This document shows, piece by piece, positions 26,259 to 35,729 of a stretch of 64,000 nt of DNA. This DNA is from Millisia brevis NBRC 105863. Its GTDB lineage: Bacteria; Actinomycetota; Actinomycetes; Mycobacteriales; Mycobacteriaceae. Position 1 is the first letter of the stretch, and every line of letters begins with the position of its first letter. The notes under the pieces were generated by a model. The model was not told the DNA's origin. It saw only the letters and a program-made list of their open reading frames with translations, and did not search any database. Location: positions 124,001 to 188,000 of the forward strand of contig NZ_BCRN01000012.1 in NCBI RefSeq assembly GCF_001552615.1. Reading direction: 5' to 3'. Position numbers and translations under genes: made by a program.

Positions 26259-27382
26259 ACCCGAGACCTCCGTGATGAGTCGAGCGCGGCCATGATTCCC
26301 TCCGCGTACCGTCGGGCCGTGTTGTCGATGGAGAACTCGTCCGCCGAGGTCTCGCACTGCGCCTGGAGTCCTGCCAGCCTGTCGGGGTCGCGCATCAGGC
26401 GAAGGACGCCTTCGACGTAGGCATCGAGCCCGTTCTCGGTAACCACGGAGTTTTCCACCGACAGGTACTCGAATTCCGGTGCATGCCAGTCCCATTCGGT
26501 CGTAACGAGAGGAGTGCGCAAGGCGAAGGAGTCCACGGCGGCAAGCCCGACACGGCCGGGCATGAGAATCACCCGGCAGTCGCGAACCAGTTCGAACCGA
26601 TCAGCCAGTGGGAAGCTCCCCAGATAGTCGCACCACGGCTCTGCTGCGAGCTCCTCGATCTTGTGCCGTTCCCGGCCATCTCCGACGACCTTCAGCACGA
26701 AGCGGGGGTCCTCGGCGTGGACCTTCTGCGCCGCTTCAATGAGGAAGTCGATGCGCTTCGTGCCGTCCAACCCTCCGACGTACAGCGCCTCCCACGTGGA
26801 GGTCTCGCGCCGCGGGTGGGAGGTACGCACCTGCCGAAGCCGCGCTGTGTCCACGGTGTTCTGCACGTTGGTACAGCGATCGGCAGGCATCCCCATCACC
26901 TGAGCGCGTTGCACGCTGCCCGCCGTGTATCCGAAGTACCAGTCGGCCCGCAGAGCCATCGTTCGCTGAAGCACGCGGGCACCCGATCCCAACGGCTTGG
27001 TAATCGTGTGCCCGTGACCCCAGATCGCCACCTTTCGCGAGGGTCGCGGCCGGTACAGCAGTCCATGGCTCTCGAGGTTCTTCACCGCATGTTCGACGAT
27101 GATCAGATCCGAATCGAGGACATCGGAACCCAACCGCCGAATCTGCAGTCGCCCCTTCGGCGTGGGGATTCGCAGGGTGCCGAGAGTGCTTGTCGGATAG
27201 CCATCGGCGCGATCGTTGCGCGCTACGTCCGCCCCCTCGGGCGACCCGGTTGCGACGACCAGTTCGACGCCACCGGTAGTGAGCCGGTCATCGAGCGCGG
27301 TGAGCAGCGGGACCCGGTAATCATTGAGGTACGGCAGCACAATGCCGACGCGTCGCGCAGGAAGGCGCGCTCCAGCGACCAT
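26255..27382 (-). CDS. Glycosyltransferase family 4
   Basis: A 375-aa GT-B enzyme. The N-terminal half (VGIVLPYLNDYRVPLLTAL) resembles fucosyl- or galactosyltransferase-like GT4 members, and a basic patch IWGHGHTITKP may contact the lipid-linked acceptor. The C-terminal donor half has YVGGLDGTKRIDFLIEAA and the late LMPGRVGLAAVDSFALRTP, where the usual E-x7-E is partly replaced (GRVGLAAVDSFA). The substrate is unknown; gmd and fcl nearby make GDP-fucose a plausible donor for one of the two GT4 enzymes here. Confidence 0.85.
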   Translation of the reverse strand: MVAGARLPARRVGIVLPYLNDYRVPLLTALDDRLTTGGVELVVATGSPEGADVARNDRADGYPTSTLGTLRIPTPKGRLQIRRLGSDVLDSDLIIVEHAVKNLESHGLLYRPRPSRKVAIWGHGHTITKPLGSGARVLQRTMALRADWYFGYTAGSVQRAQVMGMPADRCTNVQNTVDTARLRQVRTSHPRRETSTWEALYVGGLDGTKRIDFLIEAAQKVHAEDPRFVLKVVGDGRERHKIEELAAEPWCDYLGSFPLADRFELVRDCRVILMPGRVGLAAVDSFALRTPLVTTEWDWHAPEFEYLSVENSVVTENGLDAYVEGVLRLMRDPDRLAGLQAQCETSADEFSIDNTARRYAEGIMAALDSSRRSRV

Positions 27383-27469
27383 GTCATTCGCCCTTTCGAT
27401 CCATCAGTCGAGGTTCGCGAGATAGGTCCGCCCCGGCGACCGATGTCGTCGGTTCCGGTACCTGTGGTG

Positions 27470-28627
27470 TCACGTTCGGACCGGGGCCGTCGTCATCAGA
27501 CGCTCATAGATGGACGACACCCGCCCCAGCCAGGCCGATTCGGAGAAGTTTTCGCGATACAAGTCCCGAGCACGATCGCGATAGTCGGGGTCGGTGCCGA
27601 TGTCTTCGAGGACCCGCGTCAGATCCTCGCCGCCGTCATCGACACGGAAGACCCGGCCCGCTCGCCCCGCCGTCAGGTCGGCCGCGGACGCACATCGATC
27701 GGACACCACCAGCGGCGTACCCGATGCGAGCGCTTCCAGGGCCACGGTGGGTATGCCCTCCGACCAGAGACTGGGAAGTACCAGGCCGTGCGCCTCGCCG
27801 ATCGCCCGGAGCGTCTGTTCCGGCGACAATCGGCCGAGGAACTCGACGTTGGTCCGGTGCCGCACTCGATCCTCGATGCGTTCCGACATCGGACCGGAGC
27901 CGACGATGCGGAGCTTGCGGCGATCGGGCCAGTGGTCGAGCAGCCAGTCCACGCCCTTCTCCGGCACCAGCCGACCGACGTAGATCCAGGGCGAGTCCCC
28001 GTCGCGCGTCACCGGTACCTCCGGCGCTGCCGCCGCGAAGTTCGGTACGACGTCGATGGTCGCCCCGGGAGCATATTGCCGGTATCGCGCCTGCGCCTGA
28101 CTGTTGAGGGCGATCAGCGACGACGCGTGCGTGAGGACCGGGGATTTCGAGCCGCGATCGCGAGCGGCCCACGCCAGCGGGAGGGTCGCGACCATTGAGC
28201 CTCGATAGCATTTGTGGGCCAAAGCGCGCGTTACGCCCCGGTCCAAGCATTCCGTGCAGTCACTACCGTCACGCCAGAGGGTGGAGCCGGCGCAAAGCGG
28301 CCGGTAATTGTGCAGAGTCGCCACGGTCCGTTTTCCCCAGGACCGCAGCCAGCCGGTTCCCCAATTCGGGAAAAGATTGTGCACGTGCACCACGTCGGGG
28401 CGAAATGCGCTCAGCGCGCCGTCCGGACTCGGACCGGCGATATTCGCCGCGGCCAGCATGGCCTGTGCCCGATAGAGCCTCCGCTGCGACTCCTGATCGG
28501 TTTCACGCGAGATCAGCTGCACATCGTGCCCCGCTCGCGCCAATGCCTCGGTCTGCGCCAGCACAACCGTATTCTCGCCGGACGGCTGAGCATTCGAATA
28601 GAAGCTGTGAACCACCGCGATCCGCAC
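27470..28627 (-). CDS. Glycosyltransferase family 4
   Basis: The 385-aa GT-B enzyme starts at GTG 28627 (VRIAVVHSFYSNAQPSGEN), with the glycine-containing acceptor loop. DVVHVHNLFPNWG is the conserved core of the first domain. A cysteine-rich insert, CAGSTLWRDGSDCTECLDR, probably binds a metal or a disulfide and is found in a subset of GT4 enzymes. The donor domain shows YVGRLVPEKGVDWLL and SLWSEGIPTVALEALASGTP, with the E-x7-E motif intact. It follows the WecG-like gene by six bases and is separated from the next GT4 by 87 bp. Confidence 0.9.
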   Translation of the reverse strand: MRIAVVHSFYSNAQPSGENTVVLAQTEALARAGHDVQLISRETDQESQRRLYRAQAMLAAANIAGPSPDGALSAFRPDVVHVHNLFPNWGTGWLRSWGKRTVATLHNYRPLCAGSTLWRDGSDCTECLDRGVTRALAHKCYRGSMVATLPLAWAARDRGSKSPVLTHASSLIALNSQAQARYRQYAPGATIDVVPNFAAAAPEVPVTRDGDSPWIYVGRLVPEKGVDWLLDHWPDRRKLRIVGSGPMSERIEDRVRHRTNVEFLGRLSPEQTLRAIGEAHGLVLPSLWSEGIPTVALEALASGTPLVVSDRCASAADLTAGRAGRVFRVDDGGEDLTRVLEDIGTDPDYRDRARDLYRENFSESAWLGRVSSIYERLMTTAPVRT

Positions 28628-28633
28628 GACGCC

Positions 28634-29395
28634 CTACCGAGAATCCCGCAGTGCCGACCGGAGGAAACGAATGTTCCCGAATAGGTAGCGTCGCCATAGG
28701 CGGCCGGGTTCCGACGCGAGCCGATGCAGCCACTCGAGGCCCGAGTTCTGAATCCACACGGGAGCCTCGGGGGTCACGCCGGCGGTGAAGTCGAACGCCG
28801 CGCCGACCCCGGCGCACGGCATACCCGTACGGTCCGCCAACTCCTTCGCGAGGAAGTCCTGCTTGGGGGTTCCCAAAGCGACCCAGATGATTTGAGCGCG
28901 CGTACCGGAGACTGCCGCAACGCAACCCGCGTGGAACTCCTCGTCGACGGGAGCGAACGGCGGCGCGTAGCTGCCGACGATCTCGACTCCGGGATACTTC
29001 TCCCCGGCCGCCCGAACGAGTTTTTCGAGCGTGTCCTCCGTCGTGCCGAGAAGGAAGTGCCTCAATCCGACGGAACGGCCCTCATCAAGGGTCTTCTCGA
29101 AGAATGACGGACCGCGTACTCTGCCCGGAACCACATCCTCCGCGACGCGTCGCTTCATGAACCACACCACCGGCATTCCATCCGGAAAATTCAGGCCGGG
29201 ACCACGGAGTAACTCCATGTAATCCGAATCTTGATCGGCGAGAGCGACACAGTAGGCATTAGACAGCCGAATGGGAACCGACCTCTCGGATTCCGCTGCC
29301 TCGATCGTCAATTGAACAGCGGAGGACAGGTTCGTGACTTCGAAGGGCACCCGACCGACCTCGACTCGAGAATTGCCAACTTCTCTGGGAAGCAT
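28634..29395 (-). CDS. WecG/TagA/CpsF-family glycosyltransferase (GT26)
   Basis: The 253-aa protein has the family signatures FPDGMPVVWFMKRR, LGTTEDTLEKLV and ALGTPKQDFLAKEL. Known members add ManNAc, ManNAcA or other hexoses to undecaprenyl-PP-linked sugars as an early glycan assembly step. The ATG at 29395 is preferred because GGAGAGTGGAGAAA lies directly upstream. It is the first gene of the leftward glycan operon and divergent from gmd. The initiating phosphoglycosyltransferase that would feed it is not in the window. Confidence 0.88.
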   Translation of the reverse strand: MLPREVGNSRVEVGRVPFEVTNLSSAVQLTIEAAESERSVPIRLSNAYCVALADQDSDYMELLRGPGLNFPDGMPVVWFMKRRVAEDVVPGRVRGPSFFEKTLDEGRSVGLRHFLLGTTEDTLEKLVRAAGEKYPGVEIVGSYAPPFAPVDEEFHAGCVAAVSGTRAQIIWVALGTPKQDFLAKELADRTGMPCAGVGAAFDFTAGVTPEAPVWIQNSGLEWLHRLASEPGRLWRRYLFGNIRFLRSALRDSR

Positions 29396-29867
29396 TTTCT
29401 CCACTCTCCGGAAAGGTGAACCGCAGTTGGCGCCCCGACCGCTCGATGGAGACAACGCTGCTCCTGAAAGACCACACGGGACGACGCGGAATTACCCGCG
29501 CACCTGCGTAGACCCCGAATTCAACCGCGAACACCCCCGAGCGTGGAGGGCGAACCGTCACACGACGAGGCGATGCTATCGCACAGGAGCACCTATGGCG
29601 CCAGTCAAGAATTGAAACCGCCCATTCGGTCTCCTGGCGAAATGGGCACATTCGGACGCACACCATCGGTTCGGTTGCGAGGACCCGCGCCGACGGAAGG
29701 CACCCCACGTCGAACGCGCGCATCCTCGGCCAACCGGTCTCAACACCCGATATGACCCACCGAATCGGACCCGCGCCACTCTCACAAAGTTCCCCTCGGG
29801 CTCGCGGTACGAAAACGGACCCAGTATCGTCCAACGAAACATCAGATCTATCACCGGAGGGTCGTTC
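29396..29867. promoter_or_regulatory. Divergent regulatory region of the glycan operon and gmd-fcl (no gene)
   Basis: This 472-bp gap separates the two divergent glycan transcripts and has reduced GC compared with flanking housekeeping DNA. I see no convincing protein: small open frames in it lack ribosome sites and family features. GGAGGG just before 29868 is the gmd ribosome site. Promoters for both directions must lie here, but I cannot place them reliably. Confidence 0.45.
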
Positions 29868-30902
29868 GTGCCTCGGGCTCTAATCACCGGAATCACCGGC
29901 CAGGACGGCTCCTACCTGGCCGAGTTGCTGCTCGCGAAGGGGTACGAGGTCCACGGGTTGATCCGCCGTTCCTCGACGTTCAACACCTCGCGGATCGACC
30001 ACCTCTACCAGGATCCGCACGACCCGACGGCTCGGCTGTTCCTGCACTACGGCGACCTGTCCGATGGGGCTCGCCTCATCACACTGCTGACCAAGATCGA
30101 TCCGGACGAGGTTTACAACCTCGCCGCGCAGTCGCACGTACGGGTGAGCTTCGACGAGCCGGAGCACACCGGCGATACCACCGGAATCGGGTCGATCCGC
30201 CTGCTCGAGGCGGTCCGGGTCGCAGGGGTGAAGTGCCGGTACTACCAGGCATCCAGCTCGGAGATGTTCGGCGCCACTCCTCCGCCGCAGAACGAGGACA
30301 CACCGTTCTATCCGCGGTCGCCCTACGGCGCGGCAAAGGTGTACTCGTACTGGGTCACCCGCAACTACCGCGAGGCCTACGGACTCTTCGCGGTCAACGG
30401 CATCCTGTTCAACCACGAGTCCCCGCGCCGCGGAGAGACGTTCGTCACCCGCAAGGTGACGCGGGCCGTCGCCCGCATCAAGGCGGGCCTGGAACATGAC
30501 CTCTACATGGGCAACCTGGACGCGGTCCGAGACTGGGGATACGCACCCGAGTACGTCGAAGGCATGTGGCGGATGCTGCAAGCCGACGAGCCGACCGACT
30601 ACGTGTTGGCCACCGGCGGAAACTTCACCGTTCGCGACTTCGTGGCGGCCTCATTCGAACACGCCGGCTTGGATTGGGAGAAGTACGTCCGCTTCGACGA
30701 GCGCTACCTGCGTCCGACCGAGGTCGACGCGCTGGTCGGCGACGCTTCGAAGGCCGAGGAGAAGCTGGGGTGGACACCGCGCGTCCATACCCCGGAGCTG
30801 GCACGAATCATGGTCGACGCCGATCTCGAAGCCCTCGAACACGAAGGGCGCCCCTGGATCGACCGCCCGAACCTCCCCGACTGGAAAATACCGGTAGCCT
30901 GA
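29868..30902 (+). CDS. gmd: GDP-mannose 4,6-dehydratase
   Basis: The 344-aa extended short-chain dehydrogenase converts GDP-D-mannose to GDP-4-keto-6-deoxy-D-mannose. The NADP-binding [15 protein letters not shown] opens the protein, with [18 protein letters not shown] next. The catalytic set is visible: the Ser/Thr near SSSEMFG, the Glu in that motif, and Y-x3-K in [27 protein letters not shown] and the C-terminal [14 protein letters not shown] are diagnostic of Gmd. GTG start with GGAGGG six bases upstream. fcl follows after five bases. Confidence 0.97.
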   Translation: MPRALITGITGQDGSYLAELLLAKGYEVHGLIRRSSTFNTSRIDHLYQDPHDPTARLFLHYGDLSDGARLITLLTKIDPDEVYNLAAQSHVRVSFDEPEHTGDTTGIGSIRLLEAVRVAGVKCRYYQASSSEMFGATPPPQNEDTPFYPRSPYGAAKVYSYWVTRNYREAYGLFAVNGILFNHESPRRGETFVTRKVTRAVARIKAGLEHDLYMGNLDAVRDWGYAPEYVEGMWRMLQADEPTDYVLATGGNFTVRDFVAASFEHAGLDWEKYVRFDERYLRPTEVDALVGDASKAEEKLGWTPRVHTPELARIMVDADLEALEHEGRPWIDRPNLPDWKIPVA

Positions 30903-30907
30903 TCTCC

Positions 30908-31879
30908 ATGAGCAGTTTGGGGGATTTGTCGGTTTCGCGAGACCTCGATGCGCCGATCTACGTGGCGGGGCATCGGGGCCTGGTCGGTGGTGCGGTGTGG
31001 CGCCATCTGGGCGAGAAGGGCTTCACCAACCTGATCGGGAGGTCCAGTTCCGAGCTGGACCTCCGCGACCGGGACTCCGTATTCGACTTCTTCGCCGAGG
31101 CGCGGCCCCGGCACGTCGTGCTCGCCGCGGCGAAGGTGGGCGGCATCCTCGCCAACAGCACCTACCCGGTCGAGTTTCTGTCGGACAACATCCGCATCCA
31201 GACCAATGTCATCGATGCGGCGCTGAAGTTCGACGTCGACCGGTTGCTGTTCCTGGGATCGTCGTGCATCTACCCGAAGTTCGCCGATCAGCCGATCACC
31301 GAGGACTCGCTGCTCACCGGCACCCTCGAGCCGACCAACGACGCCTACGCGATCGCCAAGATCACCGGCATCCTGCACATCCAGGCGGCCCGCCGCGAAT
31401 ACGGGAAGTCCTGGATCTCGGCGATGCCGACGAACCTCTACGGCCCCGGTGACAACTTCTCACCGACCGGTTCACACCTGCTGCCGGCGATGTTGCGACG
31501 CTACGACGAGGCGGTGGCCTCCGGCGCTACCAGCGTCACCAACTGGGGCACCGGCACCCCGCGCCGCGAGTTGCTGCACGTCGACGACATGGCCGCCGCG
31601 TGCCTGCATCTGCTCGACCATTTCGACGGGCCGACGCAGGTGAACGTGGGGACCGGCCGGGACCACACCATCGCGGAGATCGCCGAGATGGTGGCGACGG
31701 CCACCGGGTACACGGGCACCACGGAGTGGGACACCACGCGCCCGGACGGCACCCCGCGCAAGCTGCTCGACGTCACCACGCTGCGCGGCAGCGGTTGGGA
31801 GCCGACGATCGACCTCGCCGACGGGATCGCCGACACCCTCACCTGGTACCGCAGCCACACCCCGGCTCTGCGGAACTGA
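30908..31879 (+). CDS. fcl: GDP-L-fucose synthase (GDP-4-keto-6-deoxymannose 3,5-epimerase/4-reductase)
   Basis: The 323-aa SDR enzyme acts on the Gmd product to give GDP-L-fucose. Motifs: YVAGHRGLVGGAVWRHL for NADPH, AAAKVGGILANSTYP, SSCIYPKFADQPITE (catalytic Ser and Cys), and Y-x3-K in YAIAKITGI. TNLYGPGDNFSP and the late RRELLHVDDMA are typical of the family. The ATG at 30908 follows gmd by five bases; the longer frame to the left is an overlap with gmd and not real. A strong hairpin follows the stop. Confidence 0.96.
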   Translation: MSSLGDLSVSRDLDAPIYVAGHRGLVGGAVWRHLGEKGFTNLIGRSSSELDLRDRDSVFDFFAEARPRHVVLAAAKVGGILANSTYPVEFLSDNIRIQTNVIDAALKFDVDRLLFLGSSCIYPKFADQPITEDSLLTGTLEPTNDAYAIAKITGILHIQAARREYGKSWISAMPTNLYGPGDNFSPTGSHLLPAMLRRYDEAVASGATSVTNWGTGTPRRELLHVDDMAAACLHLLDHFDGPTQVNVGTGRDHTIAEIAEMVATATGYTGTTEWDTTRPDGTPRKLLDVTTLRGSGWEPTIDLADGIADTLTWYRSHTPALRN

Positions 31880-31909
31880 CGGCGCACGCAGCAGATCGAC
31901 ACAGCCACC

Positions 31910-31947
31910 CGCAGCCGCGGCCCGTTTCCGTTCGGGCCGCGGCTGCG
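31910..31947 (+). terminator. Strong hairpin terminator after gmd-fcl
   Basis: Perfect 15-bp arms CGCAGCCGCGGCCCG (31910-31924) and CGGGCCGCGGCTGCG (31933-31947) enclose an eight-base loop TTTCCGTT, 30 bp after the fcl stop. No long T-run follows, in line with actinobacterial terminators. Confidence 0.8.
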
Positions 31948-32048
31948 TCGTGTCCGGGATCACCCCGTAGGAGAAAACCGACCGACGCTTCAAAGCGGAT
32001 GTACGAGACGCCTCGTCCCGCAATCGTCACGGTAACCGCTCCTATCAC

Positions 32049-34013
32049 ATGACATTCGGCGACAAAACATCGAAGCATCCGGTGACGGCAGGGTTAGTGA
32101 AGTCGCGGTCGGTTGGTTACGGTGTCCGCGTGGTCTCCCGTATCGACGCCCCGGCTGCCGACCGTAGCCGGAACTCGGACGTGCACGTGGCGCCGGTGTC
32201 GGACGAAACGGACGTCGCGCGGCACCTCTCCGCGCCCGCCCTCGAGGCCGGCCCACCGGTCCCCTCGGCCGACCCCGGCACGACCGAACCCCCGGTCGGT
32301 ACGGCGGCCGGCCCAACGACGACGAGCGGTGCCGCGCCCGGTCCTCTGCGCACACCGCGACTGCCCCGGCCTGCGGCTCCCCGGATCTTGCGGCGGCTGC
32401 GGCGCGAACCCACCGACGCCTACAACCCGCTCGACTACGACCCGCGGATCGACAGCCGCGAACGCGAGCGTGTCCGCATCCGCCGGATCGCCATCGTCAC
32501 GGTCTCGGCGCTGGTGCTGATGGGCCTGGCGATCGTTGGTGCCCGCTCGACGAGCCCGCTGGACCGGCTCGACCTGTCCGACCTGCGCGCCGCCACCACG
32601 TTGACCACCGAACAGGGTCGCGACCTGCGAGCCGGTCTCCCGATCACCCTCGCCGCCGACCAGACCGAACACATCGCCCTGGCCTTCCAGGACATGGCGG
32701 CGTTGAGCGTCGAACAGATCGCCGCGGTCGGCGACCGTACCGGCACCACCCCGGCGATCGCCGACGCGATCCAGTTGGTCGGCCACCCGATGGTCGACAC
32801 CGGCGACACCCGCCTTCCCGCGACCATCGACGACCTGCTGACCGCGTCGGCGACGGTTCCCGCGGTGCCCGCTCCGGGACTGCCGTCGATCGACATCCCG
32901 CGCTTCGACGACTACGGCGCGCTCGCCGCGATCCTGGCCCGCGGTACCACCGGTCTGCGCACCGGCACCGATGTCGACCGGGGGCTGATCGCCGGCGCCG
33001 CGAGCATCGCCCTGGCCGCCGCGGCGACGACCGAACTCGGCAGCGACACCCCGTACCGCCGGCTGCTGCCGGCCGAGGTCACCGGCACGATCGGCGCGAT
33101 GCTCGACGTCACCTCGGACGATCTGACCGCCGTCCACGACGCCGTCGTCGGCACGAATATGCCCGCCTTCTACGAGCGGGACGCGTCGATGCTCGCGCTG
33201 CTGAGCCACGACTGGGCGGACCGTCACGACTCGATGCGCAACCTGATCGGCTGGGTCGGCGGCGACTACCGCACCCCGCTGGCCGGGCAGACCGCCAACG
33301 CGCTCGCCCACCTGATCGCCGACCGCCACGACGCGTTCGTACGCTTCCGGCCGGACGCTGGCCCGACGGCGGCCCTCGACCCCCGGGTGGCGCGGTCGGT
33401 CGCGGAGACGCTGCGCCCCTACCTGTCGGCCCTGGCCGGCGACCGGCGGACACCCACCTCGGACATCGTGATGTTCACCGGCAGCGAGCAGTACGCGAAC
33501 TTCCTGGCGGTCCTCGGCGCCCAGCCGGACGCCCGTCGGGTGCTCAACAACGCCCTGATCGATGCCACGGAGTCCCTGGCCGGCGATTTCGGTACCAACC
33601 CGTACACCCCGGTCACCGCCAACGGCACGATCATCGGGCGCCTGACCACCGCGATGTACCGGGGCACCCAGTTGGCCGCCGAACGGTACGACGGCCGCGA
33701 CGAACCGGTCTCCTTCGACGACGTGGCCGCGCTGGTCGAGTCGGATATCGGCCAACGGGCCTCCGGACGGACGGCCGACCTGTTCATCGCCCAGGGCCTG
33801 CTGTATTCGCGGCCGGAGCTCGCGCTCGAACCGACTCTGGCCGCGCATCTGCGGCCGGGTCAGCGCAATCAGCTCAGCTGGGAACAGGTCGACGTGATCG
33901 GCTTCGCGATGCAACGCTGGGCGCGCGCCAACGGGGTCCCGTTCGACCAATTCACCGCGGGGATCGTCGACGGCCGACAGCCCGGCTTGTGGTCGTCGAC
34001 GGGCGGCCGATGA
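32049..34013 (+). CDS. Membrane-anchored protein of unknown function, paralogue of the next gene
   Basis: Up to 654 aa. A hydrophilic Pro/Ala-rich cytoplasmic head (about 150 residues), one membrane helix (IAIVTVSALVLMGLAIVGA) and a large external mostly alpha-helical region. I recognise no catalytic motif. The external region is homologous over its whole length to the next protein: compare LSDLRAATTLTTEQ with VPDLRVATTLTDDQ, and IADAIQLVGHPMV with FADAIQLAGNPRV. The start is uncertain: ATG 32049 lacks a ribosome site, and in-frame GTG codons (about 32130) are alternatives. The stop overlaps the next ATG (ATGA). It may be a helical-repeat protein. Confidence 0.6.
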   Translation: MTFGDKTSKHPVTAGLVKSRSVGYGVRVVSRIDAPAADRSRNSDVHVAPVSDETDVARHLSAPALEAGPPVPSADPGTTEPPVGTAAGPTTTSGAAPGPLRTPRLPRPAAPRILRRLRREPTDAYNPLDYDPRIDSRERERVRIRRIAIVTVSALVLMGLAIVGARSTSPLDRLDLSDLRAATTLTTEQGRDLRAGLPITLAADQTEHIALAFQDMAALSVEQIAAVGDRTGTTPAIADAIQLVGHPMVDTGDTRLPATIDDLLTASATVPAVPAPGLPSIDIPRFDDYGALAAILARGTTGLRTGTDVDRGLIAGAASIALAAAATTELGSDTPYRRLLPAEVTGTIGAMLDVTSDDLTAVHDAVVGTNMPAFYERDASMLALLSHDWADRHDSMRNLIGWVGGDYRTPLAGQTANALAHLIADRHDAFVRFRPDAGPTAALDPRVARSVAETLRPYLSALAGDRRTPTSDIVMFTGSEQYANFLAVLGAQPDARRVLNNALIDATESLAGDFGTNPYTPVTANGTIIGRLTTAMYRGTQLAAERYDGRDEPVSFDDVAALVESDIGQRASGRTADLFIAQGLLYSRPELALEPTLAAHLRPGQRNQLSWEQVDVIGFAMQRWARANGVPFDQFTAGIVDGRQPGLWSSTGGR

Positions 34014-35686
34014 TCGGCGCCCGTTCGGCCCGGGTGGCCGCCGGCGTATTGATCACCCTGCTGGCCACCGGCTGCGGGGTCTCCTGGCCCCCGGACGATC
34101 CACCGCGCTATACGGCCGCCGGGGGTGCGCGCACCGTCGTTCCCGATCTGCGCGTCGCCACGACCCTGACCGACGACCAGCACGCGACCCTGGCGGCCGG
34201 CGGGACGGTGACCCTCGACGGTCAGCAGAGCGCCGCCCTGGACGCGGCCCTGCGGGCTCTAGACGACCGCACGATCGATCAGATCGCCACCCTGACGGCC
34301 ACCGACGCCGCCGCCTTCGCCGATGCGATCCAGTTGGCGGGCAACCCGCGGGTCGAGCCGCTCGACGGTGGCGACATCGCGCTGCCCACCGCGGTCGCGA
34401 GCCTGCTCACCGCACCGCCGACCCAGCCGTTGGGGATCGGCCTGCACCAGCAGGCCCGCTACAGCTGGCAGCAGGTTCGGCACGCCTCCGGGCCGATCGC
34501 GGTGCCGCGGCTGGGCGAGCTGGGCACGCTGGCCGATCTGCTCGCCGACGGCACCGCGGACCTGCAGGTGGGCACCGCGGTCGACCGGGATCTGATCGCC
34601 GTCGCCGGACAGTTGGCCGCCGCGACCGCCGATCAGCGGCTCGACCTGGTCGCCGACGCCGGGCAGCCGCCGATCGACGACCTCGCGGTGCATACGGTGC
34701 TGGTCGACCTGCTGGGCGTCGCGGGCCGGGACGCCGACGCGGCCCGCGACGCGATCACCGGGACCGACATGCCCGACGGCTACCGATCGGACGCGGTGCT
34801 CGTCGCGCTGCTCGGCCACCCCTGGGGCGCCGACCAGCAACCGCTGGTCGATCTGCTCGCGTCGGCGACCGCGGGCCCGTCCGACCGAGACTCCGAGAAC
34901 CCCGAGAACTACGAGGCAGCCCGACGCGCGGACGCCACCACCAGCGCGATCGCCCACACCTTGGCCGCGAACCGTGCGACCCTCACCGACGTCCCCGCCG
35001 CCGGGTACCGCCCGATCGGCGCGCTCAACCCGGAGGTGACCCGCACGGTCACCGAGGCGATCAGCGGCCGCCTCACCGGGCTCGCCGGCACCCCACGAGC
35101 GCCCATCGACGGGGTGGAACCGCTCACCGACACCGACAGCCTCGGCGAGACGTTCCGGGTACTGCTAACCGACGGTCCGTCCGGACTGCGGCTGGCCGAT
35201 GCCGTCGACGCCACGACCCGCGGGTTGGCCGTCGACTTCGGTGCGCATCCCGAAACCCCGGTCAACGGGGCGGTGATCGGCCGACTGACCGCCGGGCTGC
35301 GCGTCGCGATCGATCGCCAGTTCGCCGACGACGGGCGGGATGCGGCGGACGCGGTCTATCGCGACGATGCCCCCGACGCCGCCGCGTGGATCGACCGGGC
35401 CGAATCCGGTACGCCGCCGCTGCTGCGCGCCGAGGTGACCCGATCGTCGACCACCGACCGGTATGCGGCGGTCCTGCAGGGCCTGCTGTCGACCCGGCCC
35501 GATGTCGCCGCCGATCCCGCGCTCGCCCCCTTCATCGCCGACGGCGCGGTCCGACCGATCGACGACGGGGATTCGGCGATCTTCGAAGCCGAGGTCCGGG
35601 CCTGGTTCGCCCGCGCGAACCTGCCGCTCGACATCTTCCAACGCGACCTCTACGCCGAGATCGGCGACCGGGGCTGGCATATCTGA
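34010..35686 (+). CDS. Lipoprotein of unknown function, paralogue of the preceding gene
   Basis: The 558-aa protein starts at ATG 34010, overlapping the previous stop. Residues 1-25 form a lipoprotein signal (RVAAGVLITLLATGCGV), with a lipobox LATGC, so the mature protein would be lipidated on the outer face of the membrane. The mature part is alanine/aspartate-rich, probably helical, and parallels the external region of its neighbour, including LLGHPWGADQQPLVDLL against LLSHDWADRHDSMRNLI. A tandem duplication with two different anchors suggests a heterodimer. No function can be named. Confidence 0.65.
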   Translation: MIGARSARVAAGVLITLLATGCGVSWPPDDPPRYTAAGGARTVVPDLRVATTLTDDQHATLAAGGTVTLDGQQSAALDAALRALDDRTIDQIATLTATDAAAFADAIQLAGNPRVEPLDGGDIALPTAVASLLTAPPTQPLGIGLHQQARYSWQQVRHASGPIAVPRLGELGTLADLLADGTADLQVGTAVDRDLIAVAGQLAAATADQRLDLVADAGQPPIDDLAVHTVLVDLLGVAGRDADAARDAITGTDMPDGYRSDAVLVALLGHPWGADQQPLVDLLASATAGPSDRDSENPENYEAARRADATTSAIAHTLAANRATLTDVPAAGYRPIGALNPEVTRTVTEAISGRLTGLAGTPRAPIDGVEPLTDTDSLGETFRVLLTDGPSGLRLADAVDATTRGLAVDFGAHPETPVNGAVIGRLTAGLRVAIDRQFADDGRDAADAVYRDDAPDAAAWIDRAESGTPPLLRAEVTRSSTTDRYAAVLQGLLSTRPDVAADPALAPFIADGAVRPIDDGDSAIFEAEVRAWFARANLPLDIFQRDLYAEIGDRGWHI

Positions 35687-35729
35687 CGGCGCCCGCCGCG
35701 CCCGGCCCCGGCTTCGGGGAGGCTTCCGA

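Noticed and set aside
29334-29834. Small open frames in the gap before gmd
   Set aside because: No ribosome sites, no family features and overlapping frames on both strands. Treated as regulatory DNA.
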